Source of the DNA: Willaertia magna | Taxonomy: Eukaryota; Heterolobosea; Eutetramitea; Acrasida; Naegleriidae | DNA length: 51,374 bases | NCBI GenBank assembly: GCA_902984215.1 | Contig: CADWAF010003808.1 | Coordinates: 1-51,374, forward strand | Direction of reading: 5' to 3' | In this document: positions 1-9,081 of the stretch, piece after piece | Layout of the letters: each line of letters starts with the position of its first letter | Numbering within the stretch: position 1 is the first letter of the stretch | The notes under the pieces: model-generated | Seen by the model: the letters and a program-made list of their open reading frames with translations, nothing else | The model's database searches: none | What the model was told of the DNA's origin: nothing | Translations under genes and position numbers: made by a program

Positions 1-373
1 TGCTAAAATATATTACCAAATATATTATTAGTTGGGTGTCATAAAGCTAATACAGGTGGTAATTCTAAATCATCTTCATTTTCAGTACTTTTCTTATCTT
101 TTCCATTAAATTCTTCTAGGCTACCAGAATTATTGTTTTAATAATTTATTAATGTCACCCATCATGTATTTTGGTTTTATCATAAGTGCATAACGATAAT
201 AAATATTTGACAATTAAAAATTTTGTAAAATTCCATTTAATTGAATCTGTAATAAATCCTATCACTTCTTTCTATAAATATTTATACAATGGGTGTGCAT
301 TTTCAATCTTTTCAAATATTTTAAATCCAACATTAAATTATGTATTATTTAATTTGAATATGTAATTTTCCAT
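1..373 (-). pseudogene. Decayed protein-coding fragment at the left edge
   Basis: Read on the minus strand from an ATG at 373-371, a coding-like frame begins MENYIFKLNNT and continues through segments such as FKIFEKIENAHPLYKYL and KEVIGFITDSIKWNFTKFL. It is broken by TAA and TAG codons and ends at a TGA. In a shifted frame nearer the edge, a further coding-like stretch (SLEEFNGKDKKSTENED, ending at a TGA near base 50) looks like a hydrophilic C-terminus. The mix of sensible amino-acid content, stops and a frame change indicates a dead gene piece. I do not recognise the family. It continues beyond the window or was truncated by duplication. Confidence 0.4.
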
Positions 374-511
374 TTGATTAGTTTCATACTTTTAAAGTCT
401 TTTTTTTGTTTTTTACTGCAAGAAGAAAAGTTAAAATTAAAATTTAATGAATTAATCTTACATAGTTTGGTAGTTATTTATTAAACAAGATATTGTTAAA
501 ATAGTTAATTT

Positions 512-548
512 AATGTAATGTAAAAGTTATTGTTTTAAAGAAAAGAAA
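512..548 (+). pseudogene. Short copy of the PSMD9-like gene 3' region
   Basis: The stretch matches the coding sequence near 33879-33921 of the PSMD9-like gene: TAATGTAA, then AAAAGTTATTGTTTTAA, then AGAAAAGAAA, with a small deletion and one inserted A. The same words recur at 2132-2233 and 15088-15205. It is too short and altered to be functional. Confidence 0.5.
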
Positions 549-645
549 TTGAAAGTTTTATTAAACCATAATTTTTTCTCAATTTATTCAATTCTCACTT
601 TTTATTAACTCAGCCAGTCTAGATTTAGTAGTTTTATAATTATTG

Positions 646-705
646 TTGCTTAACTTATTGCTGAACTAATTGCTGAACCTGTTGTTGAACTTATTGCTGA
701 ACAAA
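646..705. repeat. Five tandem 12-nt units
   Basis: Five consecutive 12-nt units of the form TTGCTGAACTTA, with one to three substitutions each. Because 12 is a multiple of three, the minus strand reads as a Val-Gln-Gln-x repeat with TAA at two Gln-type positions. This suggests the remnant of a Gln-rich coding repeat rather than a non-coding satellite. Confidence 0.6.
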
Positions 706-884
706 TTTAAAAATATTAGTTTTTTCACGTTATGTTGAATTCGTTCAATTTTTCTAAATTTATTTCTCACTTTATAAACCTTATCATTAAATCAATAAAT
801 TAGGTCAATAAAGTGAGTTTTGTAAGTGCTGCTTTTTGATCTAATGTCATATCTTTTAATTAGAATTACTCTCTTTTTTATTAA

Positions 885-965
885 AAAGTGTTCTTTAAAT
901 AATTAATAAAGAGTTGTTGTTTACAAATAAAAAAGAATCTAAAATTTTTCTAAAAATTGTTATAA
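885..965 (-). repeat. Decayed segment, paralogous to 2420-2512
   Basis: Shares ordered blocks with 2420-2512: AAAAGTG, ATAAAGAGTT, TACAAA, AAAGAATCTAAAAT and AAAATTGTTAT. On the minus strand both copies give short coding-like frames. Here it lies in a 36-codon frame starting with ATG at about 1006 and containing FRKILDSFLFVNNNSLLII before a TAA. Family not recognised. Confidence 0.35.
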
Positions 966-1131
966 CAATTTTATTTATTACGGGGTGGTCTACTTCTTGT
1001 ACCATCTTGAAACTTTAATCTGATAAATTTAAAGACCAGACTGACGTTAATTGACCGGGTCTGACCTCACGAGGCACAAACAAGAAATAATTTAGAACTG
1101 TAATCAAAACTTGACCTGATTAAAAACGAAG

Positions 1132-1204
1132 TGGAGCCACAGGGAATCGAACCCTGGACCTTGTGCATGCAAAGCACACGCTCTACCAACTGAGCTATAA
1201 CCCC
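1132..1204 (-). tRNA. tRNA-Ala (anticodon UGC)
   Basis: The minus strand folds as a complete 73-nt tRNA. The acceptor pairs GGGGTTA with TGGCTCC using two G-U pairs. D-arm AGCTCAGTTGGTAGAGC and T-arm GGTTCGATTCC are standard. The anticodon stem TGTGC/GCACA encloses loop TTTGCAT, so the anticodon is TGC (Ala). No intron. A TTTTT tract about 6 nt downstream on the minus strand can terminate Pol III. It is identical to the tRNA at 18586-18658, and its flanks also match that copy in inverted orientation, so this copy arose by a local inverted duplication. Confidence 0.95.
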
Positions 1205-1411
1205 TTCTTGTCAAGATAGAGACAGTTCAGAATAAAGGGAAATAAGATCTTTATCTTTATGTTCCAATCCCTTTGTTTGAACAATGAACCATCGCACCGG
1301 TAATGAATAAAAATAACCTTAAATAACAAACATTTCTAAAAATTAATGAACAAGAAAAGAAACAATTTACAACACTTTTAAATTATCATTTCCAAGAATT
1401 ATTATCATCTT
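1205..1411 (+). pseudogene. Inverted copy of the TPR gene 5' end and its promoter
   Basis: Directly upstream of the tRNA-Ala, the sequence reproduces the interval between the tRNA-Ala at 18586 and about codon 43 of the TPR-like gene (minus strand, start 18488). Matching blocks include ACAGTTCAGAA, GTTTGAAC, AACAAACATTTCTAAAAATT, TTAATGAACAAGAAAAGAAA and AAGAATTATTATCATCTT. The ATG is lost and several small indels break the frame. Because promoter and neighbouring tRNA were copied too, this was a DNA-level event. Confidence 0.75.
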
Positions 1412-1635
1412 GATAATAATGTGTGTGCTTTATTCAAGATTTAAATGAAAATTTTTATAGTAGACAATGAGTTCATATTTTAATGTTTTACTTTACAAAT
1501 TATAATTCTTTTAGTATAAAAATATTTGTAAATTAATAGAGTCTTAATAATTTATCTAACCCAAAAAAAACATTATTTATTTATGATGAAATAAAAAAGA
1601 CTTTAATTCAAGTAATCATTATTTGGCAAAACTAA

Positions 1636-1664
1636 AAATCTACAGCACTACAGGTTCCCGAGAA
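1636..1664 (-). pseudogene. 5S rRNA 3'-end fragment
   Basis: About 28 nt are identical to the 3' end of the two full 5S genes (plus-strand words ATCTACAGCACTACAGG and TTCCCGAGAA). Similarity then stops abruptly. The internal Pol III control region and the 5' half are absent, so it cannot be an expressed 5S gene. Confidence 0.8.
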
Positions 1665-2131
1665 TATCTAATCTTATCAGAGCCTCTAAAAACCTTTATT
1701 GTAATTTCTCCAGATTGTAAATATTATATGCTTTAAAACTAAAGGAGTGTAAAACAGATACAAAATTCGACCCGTATAACAATTTAATTTTGTAAAGACA
1801 TTAACCCAAGAAAAGAAAAGGGCCGTAAATATTTTACTTCTATTTTCCATATACTTAAATATTCAGGATTTTTGTCTTGGTTATTTAACACTTACAAAAT
1901 TAATGTCAACATTACTAATTACCTTAACTTTCTCCGTTCTTAATATAACCATTTTTTATTTTTCGTCTTTCAGAAAAAATCAATGAAATGTCTAGTTATG
2001 TTTTTTTAAATCAAACAATTTGTGTAATATTAAGAGTTTCAATATTTTCTAAATCATTTTTATTGCGAAAAGAAATAATAACTTAACGATTTAATCTAAC
2101 AGTTATTTATTAAACTATTGATAGAAATAGT

Positions 2132-2233
2132 TTAATGTAAAAGTTATTGTTTTAAGAAAAGAAATAAATTTATTAGGACAAAAATTATTGGATATCATTA
2201 GTGGAATTTAATCATTTTAGTCAACTTGGTTTA
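2132..2233 (+). pseudogene. Decayed copy of the PSMD9-like gene 3' end
   Basis: Aligns with 33883-34038, the last coding part of the PSMD9-like gene plus the start of its 3' flank. Shared blocks are AAAAGTTATTGTTTTAAG, AGAAAAGAAA, TTATTGGA, GTGGAATTTAA and ATTTTAGTCAACTTGGTTT. Internal deletions remove most of the codons between. Same source as 512-548 and 15088-15205. Confidence 0.65.
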
Positions 2234-2419
2234 ATCATCAGTTATTACTAGAGATTTTCTTCGTATTGAATGTCTATTTTTGTTGTTTTTTTTTGAAATA
2301 AATGGCCCAATTTTTTTTATTATAAAATTTATAAATTAATTTGTTAAATATTTAATATTTTAACTAATGTTTTCTCTTAATGAAAGATTATTTTACACCT
2401 TTGTATTTGAACCAGTTTT

Positions 2420-2512
2420 TGAAAAGTGCTCCTAAAATTATAAAGAGTTTTAGTGTACAAACAATTGTTTTATAAAGAATCTAAAATTATTTTCCAAAAA
2501 TTGTTATTTACC
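2420..2512 (-). repeat. Decayed segment, paralogous to 885-965
   Basis: Second copy of the segment at 885-965, with the same order of blocks. The minus strand reads a short coding-like frame broken by one TAA (NNNFWKIILDSL, then NNCLYTKTLYNFRSTFQK). It lies just upstream of the promoter of the gene at 2739. Confidence 0.35.
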
Positions 2513-2641
2513 TTAAATGACTGTCAGTTATTTTCAAAACAATGTCACTTTTCCGAAAATTAATAACTTCCACTTTAGTCAACTCACTTTTAAAGAACAA
2601 TCATTTAAATAGCGTTCACTTCAAAATATAGAAAACACGCC

Positions 2642-2649
2642 TTATATAT
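2642..2649 (+). promoter_or_regulatory. TATA-like element
   Basis: TTATATAT lies 90 nt upstream of the start codon of the secreted Gly-rich gene and is followed by an A-rich, T-poor leader with many CAAAA words, as expected for a highly expressed gene. The call rests on position and sequence only. Confidence 0.3.
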
Positions 2650-2738
2650 CACACTCATAAATTACTATTTAACTAAAAAACAAAATCCTCCAAAACACAA
2701 ATCAACAAAAACAAAAAAAATAAACTAAAACAATAAAC

Positions 2739-3344
2739 ATGAATAAGAAATTCATTGTCACATTTGCTTTAGTAGCAATTATTGGTGCTGTATTCGCCTT
2801 AGCAGGTGGAGATGATATTAAAGATGAAAAAGGAGGAGCATGGGGTGGCGTTCCATTCGTAGGTGGCTTTGGCGCTCCTGGTGCAAGCGGTTTTAATAAC
2901 TTTGGTCAAAACTATTTTGGTGGAGCTGGCACTAACTTTGGAACAAATGCAGCAAACTACAACAACTATAATCAAAATACTCAAGCTTATAATAATCAAG
3001 TATCAGCAACTAGTTATACACCATTTGCTAGTTATGGATCACAATTCCAAGGACCATGGTCAAGTGGATATGGAGCAAGTCAATGGTTTAATCCAGTACT
3101 TTATGGTGGATTTGGATTCCCATGTTATCCATATGGTGGATGGGGTTATGGTGCAGGATATGGCGTTCCTTATGCTGGTGGTTTTGGTTATGGCGCTGGA
3201 TTTGGTGGATTAGGGTATGGAGCAGGATTTGGTTCTGGTTTTGGTGGAGGTGCAGGATTTGGAGGTGGATTAAGTGGTTATGCAGCACCTTATGGAGCAG
3301 GAGGTTCAGTTGGTTATGGAGCTGGATTTGGATTTAAAAAGTAA
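2739..3344 (+). CDS. Secreted Gly/Tyr/Phe-rich repeat protein
   Basis: 201 residues. Residues 1-22 form a clear signal peptide: Lys-Lys followed by a hydrophobic run ending in Ala-Leu-Ala. A short charged segment (DDIKDEKGG) follows, then an Asn/Gln/Tyr-rich stretch to about residue 110. The C-terminal half is made of Gly-Tyr-Gly-Ala-Gly-Phe-Gly-type repeats and contains a single Cys-Tyr-Pro-Tyr. Composition resembles extracellular matrix, adhesive or wall proteins, but no catalytic domain is visible and such low-complexity sequence cannot be assigned to a family. The start is the first ATG after an A-rich leader and a TATA-like element. The gene ends in TAA and stands alone between decayed sequence and the next plus-strand gene. 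Confidence 0.85.
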   Translation: MNKKFIVTFALVAIIGAVFALAGGDDIKDEKGGAWGGVPFVGGFGAPGASGFNNFGQNYFGGAGTNFGTNAANYNNYNQNTQAYNNQVSATSYTPFASYGSQFQGPWSSGYGASQWFNPVLYGGFGFPCYPYGGWGYGAGYGVPYAGGFGYGAGFGGLGYGAGFGSGFGGGAGFGGGLSGYAAPYGAGGSVGYGAGFGFKK

Positions 3345-3544
3345 ATGATTTAGACATTGAAATTTAACATTTGACATTACGTCAAAATAACGTTAGTGAC
3401 AACAAAAAGTATTTACCAGTTTTGTGAGAATTTTGTGAAATTTACCAGTTTTATTTGTGAATTTTGTGTAAATAAATCCTTTAAATAAGAATTAATTAAT
3501 AAAAATTAGGATTTTAAAAACAAAAAAATTTTTAACTGAAACTC

Positions 3545-3558
3545 TTTTCGCGCTAAAA
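3545..3558. promoter_or_regulatory. E2F/DP-like site
   Basis: TTTTCGCGCTAAAA lies 57 nt upstream of the coiled-coil gene at 3615 and contains the E2F core TTTSGCGC. Similar GC-containing words in an otherwise AT-rich background occur upstream of 6737/6667 and of NOC1. Binding is inferred from the motif only. Confidence 0.35.
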
Positions 3559-3614
3559 GTTTATTTAAGAATTTGAGCTAGCCGTTTCTTAACGTTAAAG
3601 AAAAGAATGAAAAA

Positions 3615-5015
3615 ATGCAGAAAAAACTGCGTGAACTGCAAAGAATTAAGGAAGAACAAAACCAAAAGGAATTAGAAGAATGTACATTTAAGCCAAAGAT
3701 TAATAGTGAAAAATCAAAGTCAGTTCAAAGCAAGGTATTTGATATTGATTCCTATAATGAAAAATTAAAGAATTATGAAAAGCTGAAAAAACAAAGAGAA
3801 ATGGAAGAATTAAGGCAATTGGAATCTTATAGAAAGAAGCCTTCTTCTGAGAGTTATGATAGTTTAAATAATAATTCTAATATTACTACTTTTACTAGTA
3901 GTACAGCCTCTACAAATAGTAAACCAATTTATGAAAGGCTAGGAGATATTCAAAGAGAGTTGATAGAGAAGGAAAAACTAAGGAAACAACAACAATATGA
4001 AGAAGAAAGAAAACAATTAAGAAGCGCTCCGACAATCAGTGAGACATCTAAGAAGATTGTTGCCTCAATGAAAAATCGAGTCCCAATAACGGAAAGGATT
4101 GCAAAAAAGCAAGGAGAGGAAGATCATCAAACTTTATATGAAAAGGAAAAGCAAAATCGAAAATACTTACAAACGAAGAGTGAAGAAGTTGAAGATTGTA
4201 CTTTCCATCCAAATATTAATGAAGTTTCAAAGAAAATTACAGAGATGAGAATGAATAGCGATTTTCTACAAAGACAAGAAATGTATCAATTAAGGGAAAA
4301 GAAAAAGAAGGATTTTATATTGAAACAAGAAGAGAAAAGCCTTGTTTTTAAGCCTAAAATTTCTAAAACGTCGGAAGAGTTATGTAAAAGCGATATGCAC
4401 AGAAGTAATTCGGGACAAGATATTTATGAAAGGCTTACTTATAGAGATAAGAAGAGAAATGATCATGTAAAGGAAGCCACAACGCAAGAATATTATTCAA
4501 AGTTTAGTTTTGTTCCTAAAATTAATCAAGTTTCTTCATTAATAGCTGCCCCAACTGATTTGGATGAATTAGTTAATAATACAAGAAACAAAAAGATTAA
4601 ACAAGAGATTGCCCTACGAGTTTTAGAGAAGGAGAATTATAGGTTTCAACCAACATTGATAAGTAATAATGAAAAGTATCTGCCAAGTGAAAGAGGTCCT
4701 AATGAGATTATAACAGAGTCAGAAAGGTTCTTGAGGGAGAAGGAAATGAAAAGAGCAAAGGCGATTATGGAGATTGAATGTCAACAGTTATCACAATGCA
4801 CGTTTCAACCACAAATTAATGAGAAGGTGCAAACGAATCAAGAAGAAGGTCCTATTTTGATAAGGGGTTTAGGTAAACATTTAGAGAGAGGTGAAAAGGC
4901 AAAGAGACTGGCAGAAGAGAAGAAAGAGAGGGAGGAAGAGGTGTTTAAAGCTAAAGTGTATAGTAAGAAAATTGGAAATGTCACAATTCCAGAACCATTT
5001 AAGTTTGGAAAGTAA
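3615..5015 (+). CDS. Coiled-coil protein with repeated C-T-F-x-P-x-I-N motifs
   Basis: 466 residues, highly charged (Lys/Glu/Gln), largely predicted helix or coiled coil. A short motif recurs about every 50-170 residues: CTFKPKIN near 23, CTFHPNIN near 195, VFKPKIS near 242, FVPKIN near 297, and CTFQPQIN near 395. Intervening helices carry I-Y-E-R-L. This F-x-P-x-I pattern is known from long, poorly characterised protist proteins, often cytoskeletal or flagellar, but I cannot name an orthologue. Translation is taken from the ATG at 3615. A nearer upstream ATG at 3607 is in another frame and leads nowhere. No intron or membrane segment is seen. Confidence 0.8.
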   Translation: MQKKLRELQRIKEEQNQKELEECTFKPKINSEKSKSVQSKVFDIDSYNEKLKNYEKLKKQREMEELRQLESYRKKPSSESYDSLNNNSNITTFTSSTASTNSKPIYERLGDIQRELIEKEKLRKQQQYEEERKQLRSAPTISETSKKIVASMKNRVPITERIAKKQGEEDHQTLYEKEKQNRKYLQTKSEEVEDCTFHPNINEVSKKITEMRMNSDFLQRQEMYQLREKKKKDFILKQEEKSLVFKPKISKTSEELCKSDMHRSNSGQDIYERLTYRDKKRNDHVKEATTQEYYSKFSFVPKINQVSSLIAAPTDLDELVNNTRNKKIKQEIALRVLEKENYRFQPTLISNNEKYLPSERGPNEIITESERFLREKEMKRAKAIMEIECQQLSQCTFQPQINEKVQTNQEEGPILIRGLGKHLERGEKAKRLAEEKKEREEEVFKAKVYSKKIGNVTIPEPFKFGK

Positions 5016-5058
5016 ATTGTAATTTATTAAGTTAAATTATATAGATTCATTGTTAAAA

Positions 5059-5250
5059 CTATTTACTGTTGTCACTCTTTCTTTTTTGTTCTACGTGTTT
5101 AGCATGTCTTCTTCTTCTTTTCTTTCTTGTGTTAGCAACAGCCTCTCTAACCGTACTTTTTCTATCAGGAAGTGTCACGTTTAGCAACAGAGGCATATAA
5201 AACCTTTTAATGTTTTGATTAGGCGTTATCAATTTAAGCAGTGAATTCAT
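5059..5250 (-). CDS. Small basic protein, possibly mitochondrial
   Basis: 63 residues. The N-terminus (MNSLLKLITPNQNIKRFYMP) is basic, hydrophobic and free of acidic residues, like a mitochondrial targeting sequence. The C-terminal half is very basic (TRKKRRRRHAKH, KRKS). Size and composition are reminiscent of small mitochondrial ribosomal or RNA-binding proteins, but no family signature is recognised. It converges with the coiled-coil gene, whose stop is 43 nt away. Codon use resembles its neighbours. The small size leaves some doubt. Confidence 0.5.
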   Translation of the reverse strand: MNSLLKLITPNQNIKRFYMPLLLNVTLPDRKSTVREAVANTRKKRRRRHAKHVEQKRKSDNSK

Positions 5251-5422
5251 TCGATTTTAACAAATTTTAATTTAATGAAATTGTTTTCAGAATTTATTTT
5301 TTCGCTTACTTACCACTCTTGTTCTTACCAATAATAATATTTAGAATTTTACCTGAAATGTAATTACGATTTCAAGCAATCACAAAAACCTAGAAAAAAC
5401 ATTTTCTTTACATGTTTTAACA

Positions 5423-6667
5423 CTAAATATCACTGTCAAAAGACCTAACATTGTTGTGAATATCATTCTTAAACGTTGGATATTTCTTAGTCGACATATA
5501 AATATTTTCTAATTCTTTATAACTGCCTAGAACAGAATCTGATGGTTGTTTACTTCTTCTTTTCTTATTTTCCACAATAAAAGGTTCTCTTCCACTATGG
5601 GAACTTAGTTTATCAGAATCATCTGACATATCCAACCTTCTCATAAACTCCTCTACGCCCCCTCCACTACTCAATTTCTTACTTTCCTTTCTTCCTTTAG
5701 GAGAACTAGTGGGAGAAGAAGCCTTCCTATTATTATTATTAGCCTTACTATAACCCTCCTTCCTACGGCCTTCCTCCCTTCCTAAATGGCCACCACCAGA
5801 AGAAGATGAAGGCTTACTCGAAGAAGAAGAACCAGTAGTGTACTTAAAGATTGGAAAATTACTAGCCTTATTAAAATTATCCAATTCAATAACGTCTTCA
5901 GCTATTGGTGGAGGAACATACTTCTTTAATGAATTATCTACTTTCTCTTTAATTAATTCTGAATAGCTTTGTGTAGATAAAGAATTCTCAATAGATTCTA
6001 TACTTTTTATATTCTTTTTTACAACCTTCATATGTTCATCTATTGGTTCTCTCATATTACTTTCCATTTCTTTTAAATTTCTTAAAGATTCTTCAAAAGC
6101 AAGTTCTAAATCTTTTTTTATTGAGTTATATGCTTGAAATAGTTTCTTTTCAATTATTTCTTTATTTTGTCTTAAATCTTCTTTTATAGTTTGATAATGT
6201 TCTAACGAATTTGCATTTTGTTTCTTTAAAAATGTTAATTTTTGTTGTAAAAATTCTTTTCTCTTATTGTTATCTATAAATTGACAATTATTTGCTAATT
6301 TTTCTACATTTATGTAAGGACTTGGGAAATCACTAATGTTAGTTGAAATATCATGATCAAAATTGTTATTTCTTAATATTCCCTTTACTCCACTATTAAT
6401 ACCTCCACTTTCTTTATTATTCATTTTAAAATCATATTCAGGTGGAGATATTTCTTCCATTAATAATAGTGGATCTCTATTATAAATATTATTCCCATTA
6501 TTATTTAATATATTATTTCCGTTATTAATAGGTAACATCTCCTCAAAATTATTATCTGTATAATAAAACCCCTTGCCCTGCTGTTGTTGCTGCATTTGAT
6601 AGGCTTTTCCTCTATTTGCGTTCGTAGTTGTTGTTACTGTTGTTGGATTATAGCTCATTTTTTTCAA
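5423..6667 (-). CDS. Unknown low-complexity protein with central coiled coil
   Basis: 414 residues. Residues 1-125 are rich in Asn/Gly/Gln. Residues about 130-245 form a Lys/Glu/Leu-rich coiled coil (QQKLTFLKKQNANSLEH and onward). A Ser/Gly/Lys-rich tail follows with poly-Ser and basic patches (NKKRRSK) that could be a nuclear localisation signal. No known domain is recognised. It is divergently arranged with the helical-repeat gene starting at 6737, and only 69 nt separate the start codons, so they share a promoter containing an E2F-like word. Confidence 0.75.
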   Translation of the reverse strand: MKKMSYNPTTVTTTTNANRGKAYQMQQQQQGKGFYYTDNNFEEMLPINNGNNILNNNGNNIYNRDPLLLMEEISPPEYDFKMNNKESGGINSGVKGILRNNNFDHDISTNISDFPSPYINVEKLANNCQFIDNNKRKEFLQQKLTFLKKQNANSLEHYQTIKEDLRQNKEIIEKKLFQAYNSIKKDLELAFEESLRNLKEMESNMREPIDEHMKVVKKNIKSIESIENSLSTQSYSELIKEKVDNSLKKYVPPPIAEDVIELDNFNKASNFPIFKYTTGSSSSSKPSSSSGGGHLGREEGRRKEGYSKANNNNRKASSPTSSPKGRKESKKLSSGGGVEEFMRRLDMSDDSDKLSSHSGREPFIVENKKRRSKQPSDSVLGSYKELENIYMSTKKYPTFKNDIHNNVRSFDSDI

Positions 6668-6709
6668 ATATTTTTCTTAAGGCTGTTAAAATCCGTAGCG
6701 AGGGAAAAA

Positions 6710-6721
6710 TTGGCGCGCAAA
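6710..6721. promoter_or_regulatory. E2F/DP-like site in a shared divergent promoter
   Basis: TTGGCGCGCAAA lies inside the 69-nt interval between two divergent start codons. GC-only hexamers are rare in this AT-rich DNA, so GGCGCGC stands out. It resembles the E2F core TTSGCGC and could drive both genes. Confidence 0.35.
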
Positions 6722-6736
6722 CAATTGCCTTAAAAA

Positions 6737-7982
6737 ATGTCAGAAAACCAAAGTTCTTCTTCTACTACTACCACTACTACTAGCAGTACAATCATGCGAT
6801 CTAAGGGAACGCAATCTCCTGAAAGAGAAAGAAATAATACATCTATATTAACGGATTTATCTTTTAATGAAGAAGAGAATATAAATTCTACAACTTCATC
6901 TACTGTTTCAACTCCAAGAAGAAAAGAAAATACTACCGCATTCAGTACTCCTAATAATAATAGAACAACACCTTATTCTGGAGTAAAAACAATTTCTTTC
7001 ATTTCATCCCTTAATTCTTTGAGGGAAGAATCAAACAATAATTCTCCACAAGACTTGAATGTTTTAAATAGTGTTAAGGCTAAGTATGGCGAAAAAACTC
7101 CTAATATCGTTAAAAGTGAAGCAAGAACCTTATTAAAGAAACTTGATACTGATGAGGTATTAAGCGCTATTGAACAATTATATGTTTTATGTCTTTTCCG
7201 TAAGTTTTTCCCAATACTCCTTTTTTTGTAATGAAATTAATTCTGTCTAACAGATGAAAATAGAAATAATATGTTGGATACAGGAATATTATCTAATATT
7301 ACATTAGTCTTAAAAACTAGGGAAAGTAGAATTAAGGAATATGCTGCAAGAATTCTACAATTGTTTGCTCAAGACGGTGGAGAAACATGTGTACAATTAA
7401 AAAGATTAAATCTTTGTAATGCTGCTATTGATATCTTAGCAAAAAGTGACGATTATAACGTTAAAGTACCAGTTGTTGGTTTAATATATTGGTTAATTCA
7501 AAATCGTAAGTATTTAAAATAATGAATGTAAATTCTAATTGTGTTTTTTAGCAAGTTGTAAAAAAGAATTTAATGATATGGGTGCAGAAACATATTTAAA
7601 GGAAATTAGTGGCAGAACTAAGGATCCAATGTTGTTAAAATATTTAACTTATGCAATACATAGTTTATCTTCTAAAGTGAAGAGCAGAGAAGAATTATTA
7701 GAAGAGGCATTGTCACAAAATGCTAATACTAACAATAATAGTGACAATAATAATACTAAGGAATTTATCTATGTCAATCCTCGTCACTTTTATGGTAGTT
7801 TAAAAGCATCAACAGTTCAAACATCTTCTCCTTCCACCCCTAAGAAAAAATTAGAATTATTAACACCAATAAAACCATCATCAGGTAGTCAAACAGATAA
7901 ATCATCTACACAAAAACAAGTAATTTATGAATCAGATGAATCTGATGTAATTGAAGATAAAGAAATCAATACCGAACAATAA
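6737..7982 (+). CDS. Helical-repeat (ARM/HEAT-like) protein, three exons
   Basis: Exons 6737-7199, 7254-7505 and 7552-7982 give 381 residues. Both introns (54 and 46 nt) have GTAAGT donors and AG acceptors and join in frame. The N-terminal ~130 residues are Ser/Thr/Asn-rich and probably disordered. Residues ~135-300 are alternating helices (TLLKKLDTDEVLSAIEQLY; MLDTGILSNITLVLK; EYAARILQLFAQDGGETC; VPVVGLIYWLIQN), typical of armadillo/HEAT folds. The tail is again Ser/Asn-rich with acidic patches. I do not recognise an orthologue; a scaffold or binding role is likely from the fold only. Confidence 0.75.
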
Positions 7983-8282
7983 TTGACAGTTAATAATAGC
8001 TTGTCAACTTTACGTCAAAAGTACTTGTATCCCACCAGACATCTTTACCTATCAACAAACGTTAAGCTATATGAGTAGATAACAAATAAATTAATGTACC
8101 ATTCCGATTGAAATATTGGATTTCTTCTTCATTTAAAAATTTTACTTCAACGAGAACCATTTACAAAATTATCTAAAAAACCAAACGCATTTCAATCCAT
8201 CTAAAGGCTTTTTTTATATTTTTTAAAAAAAAAAAAGATTTTATTGCTTTAATCTTTCTTTAAACTAATAGAGAGTGTTTTA

Positions 8283-9081
8283 ATGAGTTCTTCATCTGCT
8301 CGCGTTTTGATAAATCAAATAAAGAAACTACAAAAAGAACCAGTTGATGGTTTTCATTGTGAATTAATAGATGAAAGTAATGTTTATGAATGGGTAGTTT
8401 ATATTAAAGGTAGGTCCTTCCGAAAGCTTTTTTTATTAATCTTCTTTAAAACTTTTTATTAATAATAATAGGAACACCAGATACACCATATGAAGGAGCA
8501 ATCTATCAAGCAAAACTTTCTTTCCCAGAAGATTATCCATTCTCTCCTCCAAAACTTCAATTTACATCGGATTTCTGGCATCCAAGTAAGTAATCTTTAT
8601 CATTTTAACATTTAACACTTGAATGTAATAATTAGACATTTATGATGATGGTAGAGTTTGTATTTCAATTCTACATCCACCTGGAGAAGATGAAATGTCA
8701 GGTGAATCTGCAGCTGAAAGATGGAATCCAACTCAAACTCCAGAAACAATTTTGTTATCAGTTATTAGTCTTTTATCTGATCCTAACTTTTCAAGTCCAG
8801 CAAATGTAGATGCAAGTGTTATGTGGAGAAAGGATAGAAAAAGATTTGAAGAGAAATGTAAACAATTAGCAGAGAAGGCTAATAAAGAATTACCTGCTGG
8901 TTTTGTTATGCCTGAACCTTTTAAATATAAACCAGAACCTCAAACTCCACAATATGATGATGAAGAATTTGAGTTTGAGATTGATGAAGAGGAAGTTGAA
9001 GAAGATTTGGATGATTTAGATGAAAATGTAAATTTAGATGATGAAGATCTTGTAGATGATGATCTTGAAGAGGAAAATTAA
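8283..9081 (+). CDS. Ubiquitin-conjugating enzyme E2, CDC34/UBE2R type
   Basis: Exons 8283-8409, 8472-8585 and 8636-9081 encode 228 residues. The UBC fold is complete: [36 protein letters not shown], then the active-site segment [11 protein letters not shown] with catalytic Cys89. After it comes the acidic-loop insertion ([14 protein letters not shown]) typical of CDC34/UBE2R and UBE2G, followed by [17 protein letters not shown] and [12 protein letters not shown]. The last ~45 residues are a strongly acidic tail (Asp/Glu), which in CDC34 binds the cullin-RING ligase. Family knowledge therefore suggests Lys48-chain building with SCF-type E3s. The two short introns have GTAGGT and GTAAGT donors and restore the conserved frame. 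The tail and ERWNPTQ favour CDC34 over UBE2G. Confidence 0.9.
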
